Positions 34,886 to 43,954 of a stretch of 64,000 nt of DNA are shown here, in pieces (positions within the stretch are counted from its first letter, which is position 1; each line of letters starts with the position of its first letter). Source of the stretch: Lysobacter sp. GTDB lineage: Bacteria > Pseudomonadota > Gammaproteobacteria > Xanthomonadales > Xanthomonadaceae. The stretch spans positions 60,620-124,619 of the forward strand of contig JAHCAU010000018.1 of assembly GCA_019634715.1 (NCBI GenBank). The letters run 5' to 3'. Below the pieces are notes generated by a model. It worked only from the letters and a program-made list of their open reading frames with translations, searched no databases and had not been told where the DNA came from. The translations under genes were made by a program, and so were the position numbers.

Positions 34886-37342
34886 ATGACGCGCACGCCC
34901 ACACGCCGCCTGCTGGCCCTTGCCCTCGCCACGAGCCTGGTTTCGCTCCACACCCCACCCTCGCTCGCACAGGCCGCGTCCACGGCGTCGCCCATGTCGT
35001 TCACCGTCTCGGACATCCGCGTCGACGGCCTGCAGCGCATCGGCGCCGGCACCGTCTTCACGTACCTGCCGATCGAACGCGGCGACAGCATCGACTCCGC
35101 CCGCATCGCCGAAGCGATGCGCGCCCTCTACAAGACCGGCTTCTTCGAGGACATCCGCCTCGATCGCGAAGGCGACATCCTGGTGGTCACGGTCACCGAG
35201 CGACCGGCGATCAACACCCTGACGATCACCGGCAACAAGGACCTCAAGACCGAGGACCTGACGCGCAACCTCAAGGAAATCGGCATCGCCGAAGGCGAAA
35301 CCTTCGACCGCCTCGCCCTCGACCGCGTGACCCTCGAACTCAACCGCGCCTACAACAATCGCGGCAAGTACAACGTCGAGATCACGCCGACGATCTCGCG
35401 CCTGGACCGCAACCGCATCGACCTCAAGATCACCATCGACGAGGGCAAGGCCGCGCGCATCCGCCACATCAACCTGATCGGCAACGATACCTTCGAAGAG
35501 AAGGATCTGCGCAAGTCCTGGGAATCGAACGAGACGAACTGGCTCAGCTGGTATCGCCGCGACGACCAGTACTCGCGCGAGAAGCTCACCGGCGATCTCG
35601 AGCGCCTGCGCAATTTCTACCTCGACCGCGGCTACGTGGACTTCGCGGAAACCGGCACCCAGGTGTCGATCAGTCCCGACAAGCGCGACATGTTCATCAG
35701 CCTCGGCGTCACCGAAGGCGAGGTGTACACGATCTCCGACGTGAAGATCACCGGCGACACCGTGCTGTCGAAGGAACAGATCGACTTCTACCAGCTGGTG
35801 CGTCCGGGCCAGACCTTCTCGCGCTCGCTGCTGGAACTGACCTCGGATTCGATCACCGCCGCGCTGGGCAACGTCGGCTACGCGTTCGCCGAGGTCAAGC
35901 CGATCCCCGAAATCGACCGCGAGAAGCGCACCGTCGCCCTGACCCTGCAGGTGATCCCGGGTCCTCGCGTCACCGTGCGCCGCATCGTGTTCAAGGGCAA
36001 CACCCGCACCTCCAACGAAGTGATGCGCCGCGAGATGCGCCAGTTCGAAGGTTCGTGGTATTCGCAGGCCGCCATCGACCGTTCCAAGGTCCGCCTGCAG
36101 CGCCTGGGCTTCTTCGAGAGCGGTTCGGTGCAGGTCGAGTCGGAGCCGGTCGCCGGCACCAACGACCAGGTCGACGTGGTCGTGAGCGTCAAGGAAACCA
36201 CCTCGGGCAGCTTCACCTTCGGCCTCGGCTATTCGCAGCTGTCGGGCCTGAACACCACGATCCAGCTCTCGCAGAACAATTTCCTCGGCACCGGCAACCA
36301 GGTCAGCGTGGAAGTGCAGCGCAGCAACTACCTGCAGCGCTATGCGTTCTCGTTCCTCAACCCGTACTTCACCGACTCGGGCATGTCGCTGGGCTACAAC
36401 CTGTGGTGGCGCGAGTTCGACAACTCCGACTTCAACACCGCCCAGTATTCGACCACCAGCGCCGCGGCGCAGACCGTGCTGGGCGTGCCGATCACCGAGA
36501 ACGACACCGTCTCGCTGGTGTTCGGCATCGACCGCAACCAGATCTTCACCTTCCCCGGCGCCTCGCCCGTGAGCGTGAACCGCTACATCGACGCCATCGG
36601 CCAACGCACCTTCCACGCGTGGCGCGCGGAGCTCGGCTGGGCACGCGACACCCGCAACGACTTCTTCACGCCGACCCGCGGCACCTACCAGCGCGTCTCC
36701 GCCGAAATCGCCCTGCCCGGCTCGACCGCCGAGTACTACAAGCTCAACTACGATTTCTCGCGATACTGGCCGATCAACCGCGCGCTGGTGCTGAACACCC
36801 GTTTCCAGCTCGGCTACGGCGACAGCTACGGCTCGGACAAGGTGCAGCTGATCTGCGAGGCACGGGGCAATCCTCCGCCGATCCCCACCAAGCAGTACTC
36901 CGACGCAGACTGCGGTCCGAACGCCACGCTCAACGACGTGCTGGTCGCGTCCGGCCTGCCGTTCTTCGAGAACTTCTACGCCGGCGGCGTGCGCTCGGTG
37001 CGCGGCTTCCGCGACAACACCCTCGGCCCGGTGGACTTCTCGCTCAACAGCCCGATACGCCAGCCGATCGGCGGTGCGCTGAAGACCGTCGGCTCGCTGG
37101 AAATGTTCTTCCCCTCGCTGCTCGACAGCCCGGCGGCGCGCGTGTCGGCGTTCGTGGACTTCGGCAACGTGTTCAAGGACATCGACAGCTTCGATGCAGG
37201 CGAGCTGCGCGCGTCGGCGGGCGTGGCCCTGCTGTGGCGCGCGCCGGTCGGCCCGATCTCGATCAGCTATGCCTTCCCGCTGCGCACCGAATCGACCGAC
37301 GAACTCGAGCGCCTGCAGTTCACCTTCGGCGGCGCGTTCTGA
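34886..37342 (+). CDS. bamA: Outer membrane protein assembly factor BamA
   Basis: An 818-residue Omp85 protein. A signal peptide (LLALALATSLVSL, ending near LAQA) is followed by five POTRA domains (about residues 38-440) and a 16-strand barrel. The conserved barrel-loop motif VRGFRDNTLGP sits near residue 710 and the C-terminus ends in a beta-signal with terminal Phe (LQFTFGGAF). BamA inserts beta-barrel proteins into the outer membrane. No skp gene lies between it and lpxD. Confidence 0.98.
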   Translation: MTRTPTRRLLALALATSLVSLHTPPSLAQAASTASPMSFTVSDIRVDGLQRIGAGTVFTYLPIERGDSIDSARIAEAMRALYKTGFFEDIRLDREGDILVVTVTERPAINTLTITGNKDLKTEDLTRNLKEIGIAEGETFDRLALDRVTLELNRAYNNRGKYNVEITPTISRLDRNRIDLKITIDEGKAARIRHINLIGNDTFEEKDLRKSWESNETNWLSWYRRDDQYSREKLTGDLERLRNFYLDRGYVDFAETGTQVSISPDKRDMFISLGVTEGEVYTISDVKITGDTVLSKEQIDFYQLVRPGQTFSRSLLELTSDSITAALGNVGYAFAEVKPIPEIDREKRTVALTLQVIPGPRVTVRRIVFKGNTRTSNEVMRREMRQFEGSWYSQAAIDRSKVRLQRLGFFESGSVQVESEPVAGTNDQVDVVVSVKETTSGSFTFGLGYSQLSGLNTTIQLSQNNFLGTGNQVSVEVQRSNYLQRYAFSFLNPYFTDSGMSLGYNLWWREFDNSDFNTAQYSTTSAAAQTVLGVPITENDTVSLVFGIDRNQIFTFPGASPVSVNRYIDAIGQRTFHAWRAELGWARDTRNDFFTPTRGTYQRVSAEIALPGSTAEYYKLNYDFSRYWPINRALVLNTRFQLGYGDSYGSDKVQLICEARGNPPPIPTKQYSDADCGPNATLNDVLVASGLPFFENFYAGGVRSVRGFRDNTLGPVDFSLNSPIRQPIGGALKTVGSLEMFFPSLLDSPAARVSAFVDFGNVFKDIDSFDAGELRASAGVALLWRAPVGPISISYAFPLRTESTDELERLQFTFGGAF

Positions 37343-37375
37343 TCGCGGCGCTCTGATCCTCGGACGGAGCGTCCC

Positions 37376-38395
37376 GTGGCCCTCTCCTTCACCGCAGCCG
37401 ACCTGGCCGCGCAGTTCGACCTCGAACTGCGCGGCGATCCCGCGCAATCGATCGACGGCGTCAGCACCCTCGCCCGCGCCGGCGCGCGACAGCTCGCCTT
37501 TCTCGCCAATCCGCGCTATCGCAGCCAGCTCGCCCACTCAGGCGCCGGGCTGGTGGTGATGCGCGCGGACGATGCGGAAGGCTTCGCCGGCAACGCGCTG
37601 ATCGCGAAGGATCCCTACGTCGCCTTCGCGAAGATCGCGGCGCTGTTCGACACCCGCCCCGCCACCACGCCCGGCGTGCATGCGCTGGCGGCGGTCGACG
37701 ACACCGCGACCGTCTCCCCGGACGCCTGCATCGGTCCCTTCGTCAGCATCGGCCCGCGCGCGCGCGTGGACGCCGGTGCGGTGATCGGGCCGGGCTGCGT
37801 GATCGGCGAGGATTGCGCGATCGGTGCGGGCTGCGAACTGGTCGCGAACGTGACCCTGGTGCGCCGGGTCCGGCTCGGCCGGCGCGTGCTGGTGCATCCG
37901 GGCGCAGTGCTCGGCGCCGACGGCTTCGGGCTGGCGATGGAACATGGACGCTGGCTCAAGGTGCCGCAACTTGGCGGCGTGGTCGTCGGCGATGACTGCG
38001 AGATCGGCGCCAACACCACCATCGACCGCGGCGCGCTCGACGACACCGTGCTGGAAGAGGACGTGCGCCTCGACAACCAGATCCAGATCGGCCACAACGT
38101 CCGCATCGGCGCGCACAGCGCCATGGCCGGCTGCTCCGCCGTCGCCGGCAGCGCCACGATCGGCCGCTACTGCCTGATCGGCGGCGGCGCGGGTATCCTT
38201 GGCCACCTGGACGTCTGCGATCGGGTCGTGGTCACCGCCATGAGCCTAGTCACCCGTTCGATCCGCGAACCGGGCGAATACTCGTCCGGCACGCCGCTCA
38301 TGGACAACCGCAGCTGGCGCAAGAGCGCCGCCCGTTTCAAACAGCTCGACGCGCTCGCCCGCCAGGCCGGCGCGCGCCACAAGGAACCGCAATGA
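37376..38395 (+). CDS. lpxD: UDP-3-O-(3-hydroxyacyl)glucosamine N-acyltransferase
   Basis: A 339-residue lipid A enzyme with an N-terminal uridine-binding domain and a left-handed beta-helix of hexapeptide repeats (VIGPGCVIGEDCAIGAG). The catalytic His is in DNQIQIGHNVRIG. The start is GTG 37376, with GGAG 6 nt upstream. It overlaps fabZ by ATGA at 38392. Confidence 0.96.
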   Translation: MALSFTAADLAAQFDLELRGDPAQSIDGVSTLARAGARQLAFLANPRYRSQLAHSGAGLVVMRADDAEGFAGNALIAKDPYVAFAKIAALFDTRPATTPGVHALAAVDDTATVSPDACIGPFVSIGPRARVDAGAVIGPGCVIGEDCAIGAGCELVANVTLVRRVRLGRRVLVHPGAVLGADGFGLAMEHGRWLKVPQLGGVVVGDDCEIGANTTIDRGALDDTVLEEDVRLDNQIQIGHNVRIGAHSAMAGCSAVAGSATIGRYCLIGGGAGILGHLDVCDRVVVTAMSLVTRSIREPGEYSSGTPLMDNRSWRKSAARFKQLDALARQAGARHKEPQ

Positions 38396-38877
38396 CGTCG
38401 ACCGACACCGCCACTTCTCCCTGCACGCTGCCGATCGGCGTGAACGAGATCCGTGCGCTGCTGCCCCATCGCTATCCCTTCCTGCTCGTCGATCGCGTGC
38501 TCGCGTTCGAGCCGGGCGCCAGCATCCACGCCTACAAGAACGTCACCGCGAACGAAGAGTTCTTCCAGGGACATTTCCCCGGCCACCCGGTCATGCCGGG
38601 CGTGCTTGTGATCGAAGCGCTGGCCCAGGCCGGCGGCGTGCTCTACCAGCTGACCAACCGCGCCCAGGGCAACTGCGCGGCCGACGACAAGCTCTTCTAC
38701 CTGGTCAAGGTCGACAACGCCCGTTTCAGCCGCATGATCGTTCCCGGGGACCGCGTCGACCTCCATGTCAGGATCAAGCGCCGCATCCGCAACATGGCGC
38801 TGTACGAAGGCATCGCCAGCGTCGACGGCAAGGAAGCGGCGCGCGCCGAGATCCTCTGCGCGGAAAGCCAGAACTGA
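38392..38877 (+). CDS. fabZ: 3-hydroxyacyl-ACP dehydratase
   Basis: A 161-residue hot-dog fold dehydratase of fatty acid synthesis. The active site is in HFPGHPVMPGVLVIEALAQ with catalytic His and Glu, and LLPHRYPFLLVDRV is the usual N-terminal signature. It shares the 3-hydroxyacyl-ACP pool with lpxA/lpxD, which explains its place here. Confidence 0.97.
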   Translation: MTSTDTATSPCTLPIGVNEIRALLPHRYPFLLVDRVLAFEPGASIHAYKNVTANEEFFQGHFPGHPVMPGVLVIEALAQAGGVLYQLTNRAQGNCAADDKLFYLVKVDNARFSRMIVPGDRVDLHVRIKRRIRNMALYEGIASVDGKEAARAEILCAESQN

Positions 38878-38879
38878 GC

Positions 38880-39671
38880 ATGACCATGGCCGATGCCGCG
38901 ATCAGTCCGCTGGCCAGCGTCCATCCCGACGCGAAGATCGGCGCGGGCGTCGAGATCGGGCCGTTCACGATGATCGGCGCGGATGTGGAGATCGGCGACG
39001 GCACCCGGATCGGGCCGCACTGCAGCGTCCACGGCCCGACCCGCATCGGTCGCGACAACCGCATCCACGGCCATGCCGCGATCGGTGGCGATCCGCAGGA
39101 CAAGAAGTTCGCCGGCGAACGCGCCGAGCTGGTGATCGGCGACGGCAACGTGATCCGCGAGTTCGTCACCATCAACCGCGGCACCGGCAGCGGCGGCGGC
39201 ATCACCCGCATCGGCGATCGCAACTGGTTCCTGGCCTACGTGCATGTCGCCCACGACTGCATCGTCGGCGACGACTGCGTGTTCTCGAACAACGCCACGC
39301 TGGCCGGGCACGTCGAGGTCGGCCACCACGTCATCCTCAGCGGCTTCGCCGGCGTGCACCAGTTCTGCCGCATCGGCGCCCACGCCTTCATCGGCATGGG
39401 CGCATTCGTCAACGGCGACGTGCCGCCCTACCTGATGATCGCGCAGGAAGACTACGGCCGCCCGCGCGGCATCAACAGCGAAGGCCTCAAGCGCCGCGGC
39501 TTCGACGCCGAGCGCGTCGCGGCGATCAAGCGCGCCTACCGCGCCCTGTACATGTCCGGGGCCAACCTGGCCGACGCCAAGGTCCAGCTCGCCGCCCTCG
39601 CCAGCGGCAGCGACGACGTCCGCGCCTTCCTCGACTTCATCGAACGCAGCGAGCGGCCGCTGTTGCGCTGA
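38880..39671 (+). CDS. lpxA: UDP-N-acetylglucosamine O-acyltransferase
   Basis: A 263-residue trimeric left-handed beta-helix enzyme catalysing the first step of lipid A synthesis. Hexapeptide repeats begin at residue 10 (VHPDAKIGAGVEIG). The catalytic His is in AYVHVAHDCIVGD, and GINSEGLKRRGF is the usual C-terminal signature. It starts at ATG 38880, 2 bp after the fabZ stop; ATG 38886 is an alternative. Confidence 0.96.
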   Translation: MTMADAAISPLASVHPDAKIGAGVEIGPFTMIGADVEIGDGTRIGPHCSVHGPTRIGRDNRIHGHAAIGGDPQDKKFAGERAELVIGDGNVIREFVTINRGTGSGGGITRIGDRNWFLAYVHVAHDCIVGDDCVFSNNATLAGHVEVGHHVILSGFAGVHQFCRIGAHAFIGMGAFVNGDVPPYLMIAQEDYGRPRGINSEGLKRRGFDAERVAAIKRAYRALYMSGANLADAKVQLAALASGSDDVRAFLDFIERSERPLLR

Positions 39672-39675
39672 GGTC

Positions 39676-39782
39676 CGGGAATCGGGCATGGAGAATCGGG
39701 AATCGTGAGCGCACAATTCCCGAAGGCCCCTGCCCCAGCGAGCACGCGCTTTTGACCACTCCCGACTCCCGACTCCCGATTC
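39676..39782. repeat. GGGAATCGGG-type inverted repeat element between lpxA and lpxB
   Basis: The left arm (39676-39705) repeats GGGAATCGGGCATGGAGAAT-like units. The right arm (39758-39782) is the complementary CCCGACTCCCGACTCCCGATT form. Together they can form a long imperfect hairpin of about 107 bp. The right arm runs into the predicted lpxB start region. A related element lies at 40927-41072. Confidence 0.8.
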
Positions 39783-40996
39783 ACGGCCTCAGGCCCCGCT
39801 TCGCCCTGATCGCCGGCGAGGCCTCCGGCGACGTGCTCGGCGCCGGCCTGATCGCGGAACTGCGCGCGCGCTTCCCGCAGGCCGAGTTCGCGGGCGTGGG
39901 CGGTCCGGCGATGCGCGCGGCCGGGCTGGACGCCTGGCACGACAGCCAGGCGCTGGCGGTCATGGGGCTGGCGGAAGTACTCAGGCACCTGCCGCGGCTG
40001 CTGAAACTGCGCGCCAACCTGCGCAAGCGACTGCTGGCCTGGAGGCCCGACGTGTTCATCGGCATCGACGCGCCCGACTTCAACCTCGGTGTCGAGCAGT
40101 GGCTCAAGCAGCGCGGCGTGCGCACCGTGCACTACGTCAGCCCATCGGTCTGGGCCTGGCGCGAGGGGCGCGCCGCGAAGATCGGGCGCAGCGCCGACCG
40201 CGTGCTGTGCCTGTTCCCGATGGAGCCGCCGATCTATGCCAGGCATGGCGTCGATGCCCGCTTCGTCGGCCACCCGCTGGCCGATGCCATTCCGATGCAG
40301 CCCGACCGCCGTGCCGTGCGCAACGCGCTGGTGCTGCCCGAAGCGACGCCGGTGCTGGCGATGCTGCCCGGCAGCCGGCTCGGCGAGATCGAGAAGATGC
40401 TGCCGCTGTTCCTGCAGGCCGCCGGGCTGGTCGCGCTGTCCATCCCGGGCCTGCAGATCCTGCTGCCGGCCGCCAACGCCGAATGCGATGCCGCGATCCG
40501 CACGCACCTGGCCACCCAGCCGGACCTCGCCGCGCGCGTGCGCGTGCTCGACGGCGATGCGCAGCGCGCCATGATCGCCAGCGACACCGTGCTGCTGGCC
40601 TCGGGCACCGCGGCGCTGGAAGGCATGCTGTGCAAGCGGCCGATGGTCGTGGGCCACCGCATCTCGCCGACCACCTATCGCATCGTCAGCTTCTTCAAGC
40701 TGCTCAAGACCCGCTACGTCAGCCTGCCGAACGTGCTGGCCGACGCGCCGCTGGTGCCCGAACTGCTGCAGGACGACTGCACGCCGGAAAAGCTCGCCAG
40801 CGCCTGCCTGCGCTGGCTGGGCCAGCCCGGGGCCGTCGATGCGCTGCTGCCGAAGTTCGCCGACATCCATGCGCAGCTGCGCTGCGACGCCTCCGCGCGC
40901 GCCGCGGACGCGGTGGTGGAACTGCTGGGAATGGGGAATGGGGAATCGGGAATCGCGCCGGACACCGCGACCCGGCAGATGCATCTCCTGCCATGA
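39752..40996 (+). CDS. lpxB: Lipid A disaccharide synthase
   Basis: A 414-residue GT19 glycosyltransferase joining two acylated glucosamines. Motifs are ALIAGEASGDVLGAGLI at the N-terminus, then GIDAPDFNLGVE, HYVSPSVWAWREGR, AMLPGSRLGEIE and LASGTAALEGMLCKRPMVVG. No ATG precedes the conserved start; the best is TTG 39752, which places about 12 repeat-derived residues before RPRFALIAGE. The last roughly 20 residues (GMGNGESGIA...) are encoded by the next repeat element and are not family sequence. The stop overlaps rnhB (ATGA). Confidence 0.92.
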   Translation: MTTPDSRLPIHGLRPRFALIAGEASGDVLGAGLIAELRARFPQAEFAGVGGPAMRAAGLDAWHDSQALAVMGLAEVLRHLPRLLKLRANLRKRLLAWRPDVFIGIDAPDFNLGVEQWLKQRGVRTVHYVSPSVWAWREGRAAKIGRSADRVLCLFPMEPPIYARHGVDARFVGHPLADAIPMQPDRRAVRNALVLPEATPVLAMLPGSRLGEIEKMLPLFLQAAGLVALSIPGLQILLPAANAECDAAIRTHLATQPDLAARVRVLDGDAQRAMIASDTVLLASGTAALEGMLCKRPMVVGHRISPTTYRIVSFFKLLKTRYVSLPNVLADAPLVPELLQDDCTPEKLASACLRWLGQPGAVDALLPKFADIHAQLRCDASARAADAVVELLGMGNGESGIAPDTATRQMHLLP

Positions 40997-41072
40997 GTTC
41001 CCGCCGCATGAAGGCCGGTGCAGGAGAAAGCGATCTGTTTTCCGATTCCCGATTCCCCATTCTCCATTCCCG
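40927..41072. repeat. GGGAATCGGG-type inverted repeat element spanning the lpxB/rnhB junction
   Basis: The left arm (40927-40955) is GGGAATGGGGAATGGGGAAT plus CGGGAATCG. The right arm (41041-41072) is the complementary CCGATTCCCGATTCCCCATT form. The left arm is translated as the LpxB tail and the right arm as part of the RnhB N-terminus (SDSRFPILHSR). Confidence 0.85.
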
Positions 41073-41649
41073 CCCCCTCGTCGCCGGCGTCGACGAGGCC
41101 GGGCGCGGGCCGCTGGCGGGGCCGGTGACCGTGGCGGCGGTGATCCTCGACACGGAACGTCCGATCGAGGGTTTGAACGATTCCAAGAAACTCAGCGAAG
41201 CACGGCGCGAAGCGCTGTATCCGCTGATCGTCGAGCGCGCGCTGGCCTGGCGCATCGAGTTCGTCGAACCTGCGGAGATCGATCACCTGAACATCCTGCA
41301 GGCGACGCTGACCGGCATGCGCCGCGCGCTCGAAGCGCTGTCGCCGGCGGCGACCTTCGCGCGCATCGACGGCAACCGCCTGCCCAAAGCGCTGCCGTGC
41401 GCGGCCGAGGCGCTGGTCGGCGGCGATGCCATCGAACCGGCGATCATGGCCGCCTCGATCCTGGCCAAGGTCGCGCGCGACCGGCGCATGCGCGAACTGC
41501 ATGCACGCTGGCCGCATTACGGATTCGACCGCCACAAGGGCTATCCGAGTCCGCTGCATCTGGATGCGCTCAAGGCGCACGGCCCCTGTCCGGAACACCG
41601 GCGCAGCTACGCGCCGGTGCGCGCGCTGCTGCCGGTCGAAGCGGACTGA
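40993..41649 (+). CDS. rnhB: Ribonuclease HII with repeat-derived N-terminal extension
   Basis: A 218-residue enzyme that removes RNA from RNA-DNA hybrids and misincorporated ribonucleotides. The core starts at residue 29 with VAGVDEAGRGPLAGPV (Asp-Glu active site). It continues through LNDSKKLSEARRE and ASILAKVARDR, then HKGYPSPLHLDAL. The first 28 residues lie before the usual family start; residues 17-27 are encoded by a GGGAATCGGG-type element. ATG 40993 overlaps the lpxB stop, ATG 41008 is the other option, and no start codon lies closer to the core. Confidence 0.94.
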   Translation: MSSRRMKAGAGESDLFSDSRFPILHSRPLVAGVDEAGRGPLAGPVTVAAVILDTERPIEGLNDSKKLSEARREALYPLIVERALAWRIEFVEPAEIDHLNILQATLTGMRRALEALSPAATFARIDGNRLPKALPCAAEALVGGDAIEPAIMAASILAKVARDRRMRELHARWPHYGFDRHKGYPSPLHLDALKAHGPCPEHRRSYAPVRALLPVEAD

Positions 41650-41942
41650 CACGACCGATCCGGTCGTCGGCGACACGTCGTTATGCGACCGGGGCGACGA
41701 AAAGCGGCCGCGGCGGGGTGCTAACGTCGGGGCGTCGCGTACGCATGGCCCGGCTCGCCGGCCGCGTCCGCGATTGCCGCTTTACGCGACCGGTTCCATC
41801 GTCAGCTGCCTCCGCCACGACGTTTCGCCCGGCATCTCATGCGCCACCGTGCCGGAGGGCTTCGTGGCGACATCGCCCGCATCGCATCCCACCTTGCCAC
41901 GGACGGCCGCAGGGTCTTCCGTGCCATCCCAGGAGATCCCGC

Positions 41943-43328
41943 ATGACGCCGTCCCCGATCCGCCTCGCCCTCGTCCTGACCCTCTGCGCCGCGGCGCCCG
42001 CCTTCGCAGCCCCGCCCGATGCCGCCCTGACCCGCGCGCTGCAGCGCGACCTGCGCCTCGATGCGAACGAAGCGGCGCGCTACCCCCAGACCGAACGCGC
42101 GGCCATTGCCCGCGAGCAGGAAGCGCGCCGGCGCCTGGGCGACGCATTTGCCGGCAGTTGGCTGGAGATCGGCAGCGACGGCCGCTATCGCCAGATCGTC
42201 GCCAGCACCACGCCGGGGATGCGCATCGACGGTGCCGAGGTGCGCGTCGTGCCCCATTCCCTGGCGCGGCTGGACGCCGCCAAGGCCCGGCTGGACACGG
42301 TCGCCGGGCGCGGCCGCCTCGACGCCGCCATCCACAGCTGGTACGTGGACCCCAGGACCAACCGTGTCGTGGTCTCGGCCGAAGCCGGCCAGATCCACCG
42401 CGTGCGCAGTTTCGCCGCGACCGCCGGCATCGACCCGCGGCTGGTGCGCTACGAGACCTCGCAGGGCCGGCCGCAGGCCTTCAACACCATCGTCGGCGGC
42501 GAGCGCTACAACCTGCCGAGCGGCTTCTGCTCGGTGGGTTTCCCGGTGTTCGCCGGCTACTCGCGCGGTTACGTGACGGCCGGCCATTGCGGCGGCGTGG
42601 GCACCGCGGCACGCGGCGCCAACAACCTGAGCCAGGGCATCTTCTACGGATCGACCTATCCCGGCAGCGATTTCGCGTGGGTCTACCTGACCAATCCAGC
42701 CTGGGCGCTGCGTCCGTGGGTCAACAACCATGCCGGCGGCACCGTGACCGTGCTGGGCGCGACACCGGCGCCCATCGGCGCGGCCATCTGCCGCAGCGGC
42801 GCGACCACGGGTTTCCGCTGCGGCACCGTCACCGCCACCAACGTCAGCGCCAACTACGGCCACGGGCCGGTCAACGGCCTGGTGCAGTCCACCGCCTGTG
42901 CCGGGCGCGGCGATTCCGGCGGCGCCTTCATCACCCCGGCCGGACAGGCCCAGGGCGTGACCTCCGGCGGCATGCTGCCGTTCGGCGCCAACGACAACTG
43001 CGGCGTTGCCACGCCGACCACGTTCCACCAGCCGCTGCAGCCGATCCTGAACGCCTACGGCCTGACCCTGCTCACCAACGCGCAGTACAGCGTCCCGCCC
43101 GCGATCCAGTACATCCAGTGCGGCGGCACCAACGGCAGCTACGCCTGCTCGGTGAGCTACCAGTCCTTCGCACCCTCCGGCGAGAGCTGGGCCGCGCCGT
43201 TCTACAGCAGCGGCAGTTGCTCCGCGGGCCAGTGGGTGACCATCACCGCCACCGTCAGCAATGCGTTCGGCTCCGACGCGAAGACCATCGGCTTCACCTG
43301 CCCGGTCAACGGCGAGGAGCCGATGTGA
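41943..43328 (+). CDS. Secreted S1 serine endopeptidase, alpha-lytic protease-like, with C-terminal Ig-like domain
   Basis: A 461-residue preproprotease. A signal peptide (LALVLTLCAAAPAFA) is followed by a pro-region (about 24-180), which in this family acts as folding catalyst. The mature domain begins near NTIVGGERYN, like the alpha-lytic protease mature N-terminus. The triad is His215 (TAGHCGG), Asp243 (GSDFAWV) and Ser325 (GRGDSGGAF). Residues 385-461 form an extra Cys-paired beta domain (AIQYIQCGG ... IGFTCPV). AGGAG precedes the ATG at 41943. It sits between rnhB and dnaE, genes that are usually closer together. Confidence 0.93.
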   Translation: MTPSPIRLALVLTLCAAAPAFAAPPDAALTRALQRDLRLDANEAARYPQTERAAIAREQEARRRLGDAFAGSWLEIGSDGRYRQIVASTTPGMRIDGAEVRVVPHSLARLDAAKARLDTVAGRGRLDAAIHSWYVDPRTNRVVVSAEAGQIHRVRSFAATAGIDPRLVRYETSQGRPQAFNTIVGGERYNLPSGFCSVGFPVFAGYSRGYVTAGHCGGVGTAARGANNLSQGIFYGSTYPGSDFAWVYLTNPAWALRPWVNNHAGGTVTVLGATPAPIGAAICRSGATTGFRCGTVTATNVSANYGHGPVNGLVQSTACAGRGDSGGAFITPAGQAQGVTSGGMLPFGANDNCGVATPTTFHQPLQPILNAYGLTLLTNAQYSVPPAIQYIQCGGTNGSYACSVSYQSFAPSGESWAAPFYSSGSCSAGQWVTITATVSNAFGSDAKTIGFTCPVNGEEPM

Positions 43329-43548
43329 GGCGGCGGCGCGCACGCATGGCCATGCACTGCATGCACTGACCGACGGACGCATCAGGCCTACGAGTGGCGC
43401 CGCCATTCGCATTCGCCGGAGCGACCCGCCGATACCATGCCTGCGATGCAACGTGGACGCGGGATGCATCGGGCCGCATCCCGCAGCACGCGCCACACGA
43501 CACGTTGCGAGGAGGCCCACACGCAATGGAACCCATACGGAGATGAAC

Positions 43549-43911
43549 ATGCAGAACGTTTTCGCCCGCTCGCCCCTGTTGTCCGCCGCGCTGTTCGCCG
43601 GCCTGTCCACCGCCGCGCTGGTCGCCCCTGCGCCGGCACAGGCCGCAGTCCCCACCGTCACCACCTTCGCCTGCCCGATCGACAACGGCGGCGGCCGCTT
43701 CTACTGCTTCGTCGTGTTCGATTCGGACAGCCCGGCCACGGTCACGTGGAGCGGCCAGGGCATGACCATCAACGAGACCGGTCGCAGCGATTTCTACGGC
43801 TACTGCAGCATCGGCTCGCAGCACCAGCAGACGGTGACGATCGCCAACGCTTCGGGCAGCGTCACGCGCACGGCGACCTTCCTCTGCCGCGGTGGCCCGA
43901 TCATCCTCTGA
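43549..43911 (+). CDS. Small secreted Ig-like protein related to the protease C-terminal domain
   Basis: A 120-residue protein with a signal peptide (SAALFAGLSTAALVAPAPAQA). The mature part has four Cys residues and the pattern TVTIANASGSVTRTATFLC. This aligns by eye with TITATVSNAFGSDAKTIGFTC of the preceding protease. ATG 43549 has GGAG at 6 nt; ATG 43543 is too close to it. It may be a stand-alone version of the protease tail, perhaps a substrate-binding or inhibitor module; function is not known. Confidence 0.72.
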   Translation: MQNVFARSPLLSAALFAGLSTAALVAPAPAQAAVPTVTTFACPIDNGGGRFYCFVVFDSDSPATVTWSGQGMTINETGRSDFYGYCSIGSQHQQTVTIANASGSVTRTATFLCRGGPIIL

Positions 43912-43919
43912 CTGCAGGC

Positions 43920-43954
43920 GCCGGCCTCCGGATCATCGCGTTCCGGAGGCCGGC
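43920..43954. terminator. Bidirectional terminator between convergent genes
   Basis: A 13-bp perfect stem (43920-43932 with 43942-43954, GCCGGCCTCCGGA and its complement) with a 9-nt loop. It follows the 43549-43911 gene by 8 bp. The stop codon and last codons of the minus-strand gene lie inside it. No T-run is present. Confidence 0.55.

Noticed and set aside
41650..41942. Hidden gene or RNA in the gap before the S1 protease
   Set aside because: No frame with start, ribosome binding site and plausible composition; only the AGGAG site of the protease gene is supported.
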